NCBI RefSeq assembly: GCF_014651135.1
Contig: NZ_BMWH01000019.1
Span: 76,646-140,645, forward strand
DNA length: 64,000 bases
DNA from: Streptomyces echinoruber
GTDB taxonomy: Bacteria > Actinomycetota > Actinomycetes > Streptomycetales > Streptomycetaceae
Direction: 5' to 3'
The notes below the pieces were generated by a model. That model did no database searches and was not told where the DNA came from. It worked only from the letters and a program-made list of their open reading frames with translations. Made by a program: the position numbers and the translations under genes. Of this stretch, positions 57,409 to 64,000 are shown piece by piece. The stretch's first letter is position 1; each line of letters opens with the position of its first letter.

Positions 57409-57822
57409 CGGCGCCCGTCCGGGCTACGCGACGGACAGCGGGTGTGCCCCGCGGGGTTCCGGAGGTGGCCGATGATCCGGCGGACGCGTGACGCCGTGCC
57501 GCCGCCCGGCGCGGTGGCGGCCGCGCCGACGCCGCCGGACACGCGACCCGCCCGGCGCCGGAACGGGCCCCGGCGCCGCGCCGGTGACCCGCCACCGCGC
57601 CCCGCCCGGCGCACCCGCCGACCGGGACCGTGTGCCGCGCGCTCGCCGCGGGCCGGGGACACGCACGCCACCCCCGGCGGCAGCGGTGTGCGCCCGGCCC
57701 TGGTGGTGCCGCCGGCGCCGGACGACACCGCCGGCACCGGCACTCCGGACGACCTGGCCCATCCGAACGATCCGGACTCCGCCCCGGCCGGGGCGGAGGC
57801 GAGCGCTGAGGAGGCCGCGACC
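57409..57822. other. Gap without a supported gene
   Basis: This 414-base stretch is extremely GC-rich. The frame of the downstream DUF6343-like gene stays open through it, giving Pro/Arg/Ala-rich text without motifs. A good ribosome binding site occurs only at its end, for the GTG at 57823. Confidence 0.6.
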
Positions 57823-58194
57823 GTGGCAGACGACCGTCATGACGATCCCCTCCGCGCGCAGCGCGCCGAGCGGGAGGCCGCACGAGCACGCTCGGGAGTG
57901 ATCGGCAGCCGCTTCCCGCGCACCGGGACCGAGCCCTGGACCGCGCAGAGCGCCCTCGGCCTGCGGCGGGTGCTGGCCGCCGTGTTCCTGCCGCTGTTCA
58001 CGGTCGCGGCCGTCCTGCTGGGCGTGTGGGCCGCGAACTCCGGCCCCGGCGACTCACCCGGCCGGGACGCGTTGACGGTGCTGGCCGCCCTGTGCGGGGC
58101 CCTCGCCCTGACGGCCGCCTTCGACCTGTGGATCGTGGGCCGACGGCTGCGGCGGGAGCGGGAGAAGCGGGGGGAGCGGGGGACACGGCGCTGA
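57823..58194 (+). CDS. DUF6343-like small membrane protein
   Basis: The 123-residue product has a charged N-terminus (DDRHDDPLRAQRAEREAARA), then GTEPWTAQSALGLRRVLAAVF, which resembles the DUF6343 signature (GTEP.TA.SAL.LR), and two membrane helices (about residues 50-70 and 84-104). The GTG at 57823 lies eight bases after a perfect AGGAGG. The tail is basic (RRLRREREKRGERGTRR). Function is unknown. A longer in-frame open region upstream is not supported. Confidence 0.75.
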   Translation: MADDRHDDPLRAQRAEREAARARSGVIGSRFPRTGTEPWTAQSALGLRRVLAAVFLPLFTVAAVLLGVWAANSGPGDSPGRDALTVLAALCGALALTAAFDLWIVGRRLRREREKRGERGTRR

Positions 58195-58460
58195 CACGAC
58201 ACCCGCGGTGGGCCGCGCGGGGGCATCCGGACGGTGGCCGGGCCGCGGGCGGGGTGCTCCGGGAATGGGGTGCCCCGCCAGCACCTGCCAGGGCGGCCGG
58301 GCGTGGGCGCGCGGCGCGGCCGGAGAGGTCGGCGGCGTGGTCGGCGCGGTCGGCATGGCCGACGCGGTCGGTGGGGTGGCCGGGTGGCCGGATGTGGTCG
58401 AAGACACGCCGACGAGGCGGCCGGAGGCATGTCCGGTCGCCTGAGCCGAGGGCTACCGTT

Positions 58461-58488
58461 TTGTTCAGCCCGTTTTTCCCTGTATGTA
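58461..58488 (+). promoter_or_regulatory. Promoter with a very short leader before the gene at 58506
   Basis: TTGTTC (58461-58466) and TATGTA (58483-58488) with a 16-base spacer stand out in an AT-rich island within the otherwise empty 311-base gap 58195-58505. A start point about seven bases after the -10 would leave only about ten bases before the GTG, a nearly leaderless transcript. Confidence 0.5.
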
Positions 58489-58505
58489 GCTCGGACGGCT
58501 CCGCA

Positions 58506-59036
58506 GTGCTCGCAGACCTCTCCCCGCTGATCGCGGCGACGGCCCAGTGGCTGACGCACGCCTACCCGTCCTGCGGCGGCGCACTCGCCTCCGTGCTGTG
58601 CGAGGTGCAGGCCCGGCAGGCCGTCACGGTCGCGGCCTGGCTGCGCTACCCCACCGCCATGGACGCCGCGCTGGTCGGCATGGCCGGGCCCGGCGGCTCC
58701 GCCCGCCTCGACTGGCTCACCGGCGCCGACACCGCCGACACGGCCGACGACGACCCCGAGCACGCCTGGCGGACCTGGGTGGACGAGGTCGTCGCCAGCT
58801 GGGCGGCCTGCCTGCTCACCGACCGCGACCTGGCGGGCCTGGCGGTGGCCGCGGTGGCCGGCGGCGACCACGTCCGGGGCACGCCCATGGAGTTCCGGCG
58901 CCTGCTGTCGCCCGACGAGCGAGACCGCCGTGCCGCAGCCCTGCTGCGTCACCCCGATCTCCTCGCCCCCGTCGCCGACCTCCACCGCGACCAGTTGCTG
59001 GACGTACTGGGCCCGGGTCAGGCCCTGACCGCCTGA
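58506..59036 (+). CDS. Helical protein of unknown function
   Basis: I do not recognise this 176-residue protein. It is mostly predicted helix, begins VLADLSPLIAATAQWLTHAYPSCG in two halves, contains the cysteines of SCGGALASVLCEV and SWAACLLTD, and a Thr-Ala-Asp repeat (TADTADTADDD). It has no membrane segment or signal peptide. Start GTG 58506 lacks a ribosome binding site but sits about 10 bases from a likely transcription start, which fits leaderless initiation. It is convergent with the hemerythrin gene. Confidence 0.6.
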   Translation: MLADLSPLIAATAQWLTHAYPSCGGALASVLCEVQARQAVTVAAWLRYPTAMDAALVGMAGPGGSARLDWLTGADTADTADDDPEHAWRTWVDEVVASWAACLLTDRDLAGLAVAAVAGGDHVRGTPMEFRRLLSPDERDRRAAALLRHPDLLAPVADLHRDQLLDVLGPGQALTA

Positions 59037-59133
59037 CCCGGGCGGGGGCGGGCACCGCGCGGTGGCCGCCCGATCCGGGAGCGGAGCCGCGCGGTGCGTA
59101 CCGCCCCGGGGGCCGGAGCGTGGTCCGCTCGCG

Positions 59134-59697
59134 TCAGCCCTGCTTGCCGCGGCCCGTCAGCGCGTCGCGCACCCGGTCGACCAGGCCGGCGCCCGGGGCC
59201 AGCAGCTTGTTCATCGGCGGCTTGTCCGGGGCGGCCGGGTGCGGGCGGGTCGGGGCCGTCTTCTTGGCCTGCCGCACCTTGTCGCCCAGCCGGTCGAGGG
59301 CCTCCGGGGGGCACGCGGCGCGCAGCGCGGGGAAGAGGTTCTCCTCCTCGTCGGCGACGTGCATGCGGATCTCGCTCATCAGCATGCCCATGAGCCGGTC
59401 GAACTCGGGGTCGTCCGCCTCGCAGCGCTCCAGGTCCTTCATGATCTGCTCGGCCTTGGCGTGGTCCTCGAGCTCCTTGTCGGCGATGGCGTCGCCGCCC
59501 CGGACGTGCTCGCGCACGGCCGGGTACAGGTAGGCCTCCTCCGCCACCGAGTGCCGCACCAGCTCCATCGTGACCTGGTCGGCGTACGTCTTGCGGTCCT
59601 TGGCGCCGGGCGGCAGCGACTCGATCCGCCCGAAGAGCTCCTCGACCTCCCGGTGATCGGTCACCAGCTCGTCGATGACGTTTCCACCGTGACCCAT
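59134..59697 (-). CDS. Hemerythrin-domain protein
   Basis: The 187-residue product is a four-helix hemerythrin HHE domain: VIDELVTDHREVEELF (first His), RHSVAEEAYLYPAV (H-x3-E), DHAKAEQIMKDLE and MHVADEEENLFPAL (H-x3-E) provide the di-iron ligands. The C-terminal 50 residues are a basic Pro/Lys-rich tail. Such proteins bind oxygen, NO or iron and help in oxidative stress. The ATG at 59697 follows GGAGGTGTGAAGGAC. It is convergent with the unknown gene at 58506. Confidence 0.93.
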   Translation of the reverse strand: MGHGGNVIDELVTDHREVEELFGRIESLPPGAKDRKTYADQVTMELVRHSVAEEAYLYPAVREHVRGGDAIADKELEDHAKAEQIMKDLERCEADDPEFDRLMGMLMSEIRMHVADEEENLFPALRAACPPEALDRLGDKVRQAKKTAPTRPHPAAPDKPPMNKLLAPGAGLVDRVRDALTGRGKQG

Positions 59698-59842
59698 GTC
59701 CTTCACACCTCCATGCCGAAGACGGCGGGCCACGCGTGCCCGCCACGGCCCTCCGGGTGCCCACGCCGCCGGGCGCCTAACGCGCGGCCGGCCGCCGTCC
59801 CCCGCCCGGCGCAGGCCCGGGCCACCGCACCGCGTCCGGGGC

Positions 59843-61483
59843 TCAGGCGGGGCGCACCGCCTCCCGTACGGCCGTCTCGGCGGGCTGCGGGAGCGACTCC
59901 TCGCGGATGACGGCGCCGGGGGCCGGCGCGTGGACCATCAGGCCGTCGCCGGTGTACAGGCCGACGTGGTCGGCGTCGCCGTGGAGGAACACCAGGTCGC
60001 CGGGGAGCAGTTCGGTGAGCGGCACCGGCATGCCCGCGCGGGCCTGGTCCCGGGCGGCCCGCGGCAGGTCGACACCCGCGGCCCGCCAGGCGGCCTGCGT
60101 GAGGCTCGCACGGTCGTACGACTCCGGTCCCGTCGCCCCCTGCACGCAGGGCTTGCCGACCTGCGCCCGCGCGAACGCCACCGCCTGCGCGGCCCGCCCG
60201 CCCCACGCCGCGGCGCCGGGCACGGGCGCCGGCGCGGGCACGGCGGCGGAAGCCGGTACGGCGGTGGGAGGCGGTGCGGGTACGGGGACGGCGGTCGGTG
60301 CGGTCGTGGCCCGCCGGGCCGCCAGCAACTCCGCTGCCGCCATGAGCTTTTGCCGGTTCGCCTCCCTGGTGGCCCGCGACGGGGCCGGCCCGCGCCGGCC
60401 GGCGGCGGAGCGCATGGACCCGAGCGGGGGCGACGCCGGTGCGCCGGTGCTCACCTGGGCGGTGGACGGCCCGGTGAGGAACGGATCGGGGACCGGCTGA
60501 TCGGGGACCGACAGGCCGGTGACCGTCGGATCGGTGACCGCCGGCCAGGACCCCGAGGTGGCGGCGAGGGGCTCCGGGGCGGTGGTCCGCAACGGAGCCG
60601 AGGAGCCGAGGGCGTCCGGGGCCGCCGGCCAGACAGCGGCCGCCGGGCTTTCCTGCCGAAGGGCCGGGATCGGGGCTGGGGCGAGGGCGTCCGGGCCGGT
60701 CGGCGCGGACACCGCCCAGGAGGTCGTGGGCATCTCCTGCCGGGGGGCCGGGATCGGGGCCGGAGCGAGAAGGTCCGGGGCCGCCGGCGGGACCGGAGCG
60801 GGTGGTGGTGCGACGGGTGCCGACCAGATCGGGTGTTCCTGCTGGAGAGCCGGAGCCGGAGTCGGAACTGGAACCGGATCCGGGACCGGCACCGATCCCG
60901 TTGCGAGCGCGTCGGGGACGGCCGGTGACGCGGGTGCGCCGTCCGGCGCGGACGGCTGCCAGGCGGCCGGTGCGGCGGGCGCCGCGGTCGGCGGAGTCTG
61001 CGGGATCTGCGGAATCCCCGGCGACGGGGAGGCCGGCGGCAGGGCGAGGGCGGGGCCGCCGGCCGGCTCCGCCGGAGCGGCGGCCGCGGCCGCGGTCAGC
61101 TCCCGGACGGGCCGGGCGGACGGCAGTTCCGCGGGAGCCGGCGGCTCAATCCCGGGCCGCTTCTCGGGCCGGGCCGGAGCGGTGGCCGCCGCCCGTTGCG
61201 GCTTCCGGTCGGCGGGCAGCATCGCGGGGACCGTCGGACCCAGCGACGCCCGCGCCCGGTCGAACCACTTCTGGGCGATGGCGTCCAGCACGGGGTCGGC
61301 GTCCCGGCGTCCGCCGTCGGAGCCGCCGCGGGTGCGGGTGCGGCTCGCCGCGTTCATGGCGCGGGTGGCGTTGTAGGTGCCGGTGGCCGACTCGGCCCGG
61401 TCGTACAGGCTGTTGACCCGCTGCCTGACCTCTTCGCTGCTCGGCTCGGTGCCTGCGAGCCCCGGGTTTCGCTCCGGCGCCAT
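59843..61483 (-). CDS. NlpC/P60-fold protein lacking the catalytic cysteine
   Basis: The 546-residue product begins with a coiled-coil start like secreted DL-endopeptidases (SSEEVRQRVNSLYDRAESAT), has about 330 residues of Pro/Ala-rich linker with repeats such as A-P-A-P-I-P-A, and ends with an NlpC/P60 domain (about 430-546). In family members the nucleophile lies in YDCSGL; here the text is ESYDRASLTQAAW, with Arg458 in place of cysteine. The histidine of DHVGLYTG (His506) and the GDLVFL strand remain. No signal peptide is visible before the coiled coil. It is therefore likely a non-catalytic, possibly cytoplasmic or membrane-associated pseudo-hydrolase. GGAGAG precedes the ATG. Confidence 0.85.
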   Translation of the reverse strand: MAPERNPGLAGTEPSSEEVRQRVNSLYDRAESATGTYNATRAMNAASRTRTRGGSDGGRRDADPVLDAIAQKWFDRARASLGPTVPAMLPADRKPQRAAATAPARPEKRPGIEPPAPAELPSARPVRELTAAAAAAPAEPAGGPALALPPASPSPGIPQIPQTPPTAAPAAPAAWQPSAPDGAPASPAVPDALATGSVPVPDPVPVPTPAPALQQEHPIWSAPVAPPPAPVPPAAPDLLAPAPIPAPRQEMPTTSWAVSAPTGPDALAPAPIPALRQESPAAAVWPAAPDALGSSAPLRTTAPEPLAATSGSWPAVTDPTVTGLSVPDQPVPDPFLTGPSTAQVSTGAPASPPLGSMRSAAGRRGPAPSRATREANRQKLMAAAELLAARRATTAPTAVPVPAPPPTAVPASAAVPAPAPVPGAAAWGGRAAQAVAFARAQVGKPCVQGATGPESYDRASLTQAAWRAAGVDLPRAARDQARAGMPVPLTELLPGDLVFLHGDADHVGLYTGDGLMVHAPAPGAVIREESLPQPAETAVREAVRPA

Positions 61484-61551
61484 GGACAGACGCTCTCCTT
61501 CCGTACACGCCTGCCGAGTCCGCCGCGGAGGCGGTCGAGCGGCTGCCCGTC

Positions 61552-61581
61552 AACCTAGCGAACATGTGTGCCCGGTGTGAA
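61552..61581 (-). promoter_or_regulatory. Promoter of the NlpC/P60-like gene
   Basis: On the minus strand TTCACA (61576-61581) and TAGGTT (61552-61557) are separated by 18 bases, about 70 bases before the ATG at 61483. Confidence 0.5.
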
Positions 61582-62138
61582 GGTTTAACTGCAACGCTTT
61601 CGATAGGGAGTTGTGATATACCCCACCCTCTTTCCGTCGGCGGGGCCCCGGGAGGGGGACGCGCCCGCACGGGCGCTGAAACGCCGTCAGCTGATCTGTG
61701 ACATTGGGCATATGACACGTGGCAACAGGCCGCCGGTGAGCACGGGCCACCCGCCGCGACCAGCGCCCACGTCCGGTACAGCGCCCTTCGCTGTGTGCAA
61801 CGGGCGGGTGGGCGAAGGGAATTGGCCACTGCTTCATTGACAGTGTCTGGCGCAAAGTTTTTAGGCTGGACCGTCGACTCCCGCACGACTGTTCAGTCGG
61901 CCCGGAGCGCACCGCGCGGAGAGGCGACGGGCTTCACCGCCAGGTCGACGGGGGAAGGGGTCGGCGCGGGCCCAGTGTCCGCCCTGTTCGCTCACGGTCC
62001 GGTCGGCGCGTCCTGACCCCGCGCCGCCGACCGGGCGCCGAGACGTGCCGGGCAGATCAGTGGCGCTGCCGGACAACATCGATGGCCACCGTCAGTCGGA
62101 CAGCGAGACATGCCAGTCGGGCAGAGAAAGGGCGAGTA
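61582..62138. other. Remainder of the divergent gap before the response regulator
   Basis: The gap from 61484 to 62138 has no supported protein gene. A 42-codon frame at 61711-61839 (MTRGNRPPVSTGHPPR...) has no ribosome binding site. The DNA is less GC-rich than average, with the promoter at 61837-61867 as its clearest element. The long 270-base leader between that promoter and the response regulator start suggests room for regulation. Confidence 0.5.
61837..61867 (+). promoter_or_regulatory. Sigma70-type promoter upstream of the response regulator
   Basis: A consensus TTGACA (61837-61842) and TAGGCT (61862-61867) are separated by 19 bases in an AT-rich patch, pointing toward the response regulator gene about 270 bases downstream. 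Confidence 0.5.
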
Positions 62139-62810
62139 ATGCGGGTGCTCGTAGTGGACCATGACGCCGCCTGCGCACGGTCCGTCGTCCGCGTGCTGAG
62201 ACAGAGCGGGTACGACGCCTGGAGCGTGGGGACCGGCGCGGCGGCATTGGAACAGCACCACCAGGCCGACCTGGTGTTACTCGACCTCGGGCTGCCGGAC
62301 GTCGACGGTCTTCAGGTCTGTGCGGACATCCGCGCCGCGTCCGACACGCCGATCATCGCCGTCACGGAGCGCACCACCGAGCTGGAACGCGTGCTGTGCC
62401 TGAAGTCCGGATGCGACGACTGCCTCAACAAGCCCTATGGAGTGCAGGAGTTGGTCGCCCGGGTGGAGGCGGTGCTGCGCCGGGCCCACCCGGCGGCGCG
62501 CACCAGCTGCATCGTGCACGGCCCGCTGCGGATCGACGGCGCCCGCCGTGAGGCGTACCTCTCCGGGAAGCCGCTCTCCCTGACCCGCAAGGAGTTCGAC
62601 CTGCTGCACACGCTCGCCTCCCGGCCCGGCACGGTCTTCAGCCGGCGGGAACTCATGGCCCGGGTGTGGCGCAAGAGCTCCGCGGCCACGGGACGGACGA
62701 TCGACACCCATGTCAACAGTCTGCGGAACAAGCTCGGCGACAGCGGCTGGATCCTCACCGTGCGAGGGGTCGGATTCCGCCTGGGGCGGGGTGTGAGCAT
62801 GGCGGCGTGA
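62139..62810 (+). CDS. OmpR/PhoB-family response regulator
   Basis: The 223-residue product has an N-terminal receiver domain (VLVVDHDAACARS, phosphoacceptor Asp49 in LVLLDLGLPD, T in IIAVTERT, K in LNKPYG) and a C-terminal winged helix (LTRKEFDLLHTLASRPGTVFSRRELM, TIDTHVNSLRNKLG, VRGVGFRLG). In the acidic pocket the usual DD reads DHD. It would act as a phosphorylation-dependent transcription factor. No histidine kinase is adjacent in the window, so it is an orphan as far as can be seen. The ATG at 62139 follows AAAGGGCGA. A strong hairpin terminates it. Confidence 0.93.
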   Translation: MRVLVVDHDAACARSVVRVLRQSGYDAWSVGTGAAALEQHHQADLVLLDLGLPDVDGLQVCADIRAASDTPIIAVTERTTELERVLCLKSGCDDCLNKPYGVQELVARVEAVLRRAHPAARTSCIVHGPLRIDGARREAYLSGKPLSLTRKEFDLLHTLASRPGTVFSRRELMARVWRKSSAATGRTIDTHVNSLRNKLGDSGWILTVRGVGFRLGRGVSMAA

Positions 62811-62817
62811 AAGGACG

Positions 62818-62880
62818 GTGCGGGGCGGGGGCGGCTCCCCGCCCCGCACACGGGTCATCCCCGCCCCGCACACGGGTCAC
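62818..62880 (+). terminator. Hairpin terminator and 22-bp duplication after the response regulator
   Basis: GTGCGGGGCGGGG (62818-62830) and CCCCGCCCCGCAC (62837-62849) form a perfect 13-bp stem with a 6-base loop. The right arm belongs to a 22-base unit at 62837-62858 that is repeated at 62859-62880, reaching into the stop codon of the convergent FMN reductase gene. Confidence 0.75.
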
Positions 62881-63461
62881 TGGCCGTACGGACGCTTCTG
62901 CCGGGCCTCGCGCAGCGCCTCGCCCCACCAGGCGAGCTGGTCCAGCAGGGTCTTCGCGGCGGCGACGGGGCCCTCCGGGTCCTTCAGGGTGCCGTCCTCC
63001 GCGAAGCTCTCCCAGGCGTTGTGGAAACTCACCTGCTCGCGGACGGTGACCGCGTGCAGCTCGGCGAAGACCGGCCGCAGGTGCTCGGCCGCGCGCAGAC
63101 CGCCGGCCAGGCCGCCGTACGAGACCAGGCCGACGGGCTTGGCCCGCCACTGGGTGTAGTGCCAGTCGATCAGGGCCTTCAGCGACGCGGGGTAGCTGTG
63201 GTTGTACTCCGGCGTCACCACGACGAAGGCGTCCGCGTTCTCCAGCCGGGGCGTCAGCCGCGCGAGGACGGCGGAGGTCTCGTTGTCGGGCGACTGGGAC
63301 GGGGCCGACGGCAGGGGGTGGTCGGCGAGGTCGATGTAGTCGACCTCGACGTCGCCGCGCTGGCGGGCCTGGTCGGCGAACCACCGCGCGACCGTCGGGC
63401 CGAACCTGCCCTCCCGGACGCTGGCGCAGATCACGGCGAGGCGCAGAGGGGACGTGGACAT
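62877..63461 (-). CDS. NADPH-dependent FMN reductase family protein
   Basis: The 194-residue product is a flavodoxin-fold reductase: LRLAVICASVREGRFGPTVARWF supplies the FMN phosphate loop, VDYIDLADHPLP and FVVVTPEYNHSYPASLKALIDW are the family signature, and VGLVSYGGLAGGLRAAEHLR binds the isoalloxazine. Such enzymes reduce FMN, quinones or azo compounds with NADPH. The start at 63461 fits the N-terminal strand, with GAAGGAGAAAG upstream. It is followed upstream (minus strand) by a DsbA-family gene after 52 bases, so the pair may form an operon related to redox or stress. Confidence 0.93.
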   Translation of the reverse strand: MSTSPLRLAVICASVREGRFGPTVARWFADQARQRGDVEVDYIDLADHPLPSAPSQSPDNETSAVLARLTPRLENADAFVVVTPEYNHSYPASLKALIDWHYTQWRAKPVGLVSYGGLAGGLRAAEHLRPVFAELHAVTVREQVSFHNAWESFAEDGTLKDPEGPVAAAKTLLDQLAWWGEALREARQKRPYGQ

Positions 63462-63513
63462 CTTTCTCCTTCTGTTGCTGGTGACGTGGGTCGGTGGTGC
63501 GGGCGAAGGCGGG

Positions 63514-64000
63514 TCAGCCGACGGGCTGTCCGGACAGCGCCCGGTCGTAGACCTCCTCCGGCTGCGCGCCGGAGAGGGTGGTCCCGGTGTCGAGGCGCAG
63601 CAGCGGAACCTGGCGCACGCCCTCGGCGCGGACCTTGGCGAGTTCCGCCGCGAGGTCCCGTTCGCCGGGCTCCTCGGGGCCGCCGCGCCGCACGCCGGTC
63701 TCCGCGGCGAGCCGGTCCAGCGTGGCGGCGTCGCCGAGGTGGGCGCCCTCGGCGAAGTAGGCGCGGAACAGGCGCTCCGCCATCTGCTCCGCCCGTCCCT
63801 GGCGGCCGGCGGCGGCCAGCAGGCGGTGGGCGGGGAGGGTGTTGACGAACACCGCGCGGGCGAAGTCGAGCCGGAGGCCCTCGCGGGCGCCGACGGCCGC
63901 CATGTGCTGCGTCATCCGCTCGGCCTCGGCGCCGAAGTCGCGCCGGTGGCGTTCGGGCAGCGGCTCGCCCTCGGCGGGGGCGTCGGGAGCGACCTGGAAG
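63514..64000 (-). CDS. DsbA-family oxidoreductase (FrnE-like), 5' part outside window
   Basis: This gene is cut by the right edge of the window. The visible 162 residues are the helical insert and C-terminal half of a DsbA/FrnE-like thioredoxin-fold protein: GLRLDFARAVFVNTLPAHRLLA, AERLFRAYFAEGAHLGDAATL, and the cis-proline region VRQVPLLRLDTGTTLSGAQPEEVY. The CxxC part would lie beyond 64000. It is in the same direction as the FMN reductase downstream, 52 bases apart. Confidence 0.88.
   Translation of the reverse strand, partial: FQVAPDAPAEGEPLPERHRRDFGAEAERMTQHMAAVGAREGLRLDFARAVFVNTLPAHRLLAAAGRQGRAEQMAERLFRAYFAEGAHLGDAATLDRLAAETGVRRGGPEEPGERDLAAELAKVRAEGVRQVPLLRLDTGTTLSGAQPEEVYDRALSGQPVG

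Noticed and set aside
57442..57822. Longer form of the DUF6343-like gene
   Set aside because: The extra 127 residues are Pro/Arg/Ala-rich without motifs, and a perfect AGGAGG precedes the internal GTG at 57823.
61711..61839. 42-codon ORF upstream of the response regulator
   Set aside because: No ribosome binding site and it ends inside the -35 hexamer of the likely promoter.

Overview
The window is a very GC-rich, gene-dense piece of an actinomycete chromosome, almost certainly Streptomyces. The grounds are strong third-position GC, many GTG and one likely TTG start, XRE/DUF397/HATPase trios, DUF2637, DUF3040 and DUF6343-type proteins, alditol oxidase, CBM2 fusions and PucR-controlled xanthine dehydrogenase. 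From memory only (not searched), the gene order resembles the S. coelicolor SCO613x-SCO619x neighbourhood. No tRNA, rRNA, CRISPR array, prophage, PKS or NRPS was seen.

Layout. 1-4701 (minus): remnant of an MFS transporter, a GT4 glycosyltransferase, a glycogen-debranching-type glucosidase and a TetR regulator. 4779-6504: DUF397 and Scr1-like XRE genes divergent from a HATPase, with a perfect 9-bp inverted repeat between them. 6651-8907: TetR divergent from an FAD monooxygenase with twin candidate operators. 9250-14445: DUF6585 protein, LacZ-type beta-galactosidase and alditol oxidase. 14820-25307: radical SAM protein with an atypical cysteine spacing, a zinc-finger/membrane/CBM2 fusion, RsgA, an Ada-AraC-AlkA protein with a degenerate glycosylase domain, a PPOX protein whose frame runs antisense into it, a secreted SGNH hydrolase, a frameshifted DUF456 gene and a PP2C-like phosphatase. 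25308-32308: minisatellite DNA, a second HATPase, DUF2637, GntR, a TPR-like protein and PucR. 32590-37731: the three xanthine dehydrogenase subunits plus XdhC, divergent from PucR. 37732-39994: a disturbed stretch with repeats, hairpins, an IS5-type transposase relic, PPOX, LysE and SRPBCC genes.

40226-53381 is the most distinctive block: twelve co-directional genes, mostly overlapping by ATGA/GTGA-type junctions. They encode a sugar-nucleotide dehydratase/decarboxylase, a NodU-type carbamoyltransferase, six or more glycosyltransferases (two GT9 heptosyltransferase-like), and a complete nucleotide-heptose supply set: GmhA isomerase, HldE-like kinase/adenylyltransferase and GmhB phosphatase. 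The likely output is a carbamoylated, heptose-containing glycoconjugate of unknown structure. No HldD epimerase, lipid-carrier transferase or flippase is recognisable in the block.

53969-64000: small hydrophilic protein, DUF3040, polysaccharide pyruvyl transferase, ThiI, a phosphoribosyltransferase relic, DUF6343-like protein, an unknown protein, hemerythrin, an NlpC/P60 protein whose catalytic cysteine is arginine, an OmpR-type response regulator with no adjacent kinase, an FMN reductase and a partial DsbA-family gene. Tandem repeats with many different unit lengths (14 to 39 bp) recur at the 3' ends of genes, and shorter repeats lie in frame in N-termini, linkers and tails of otherwise conserved enzymes.
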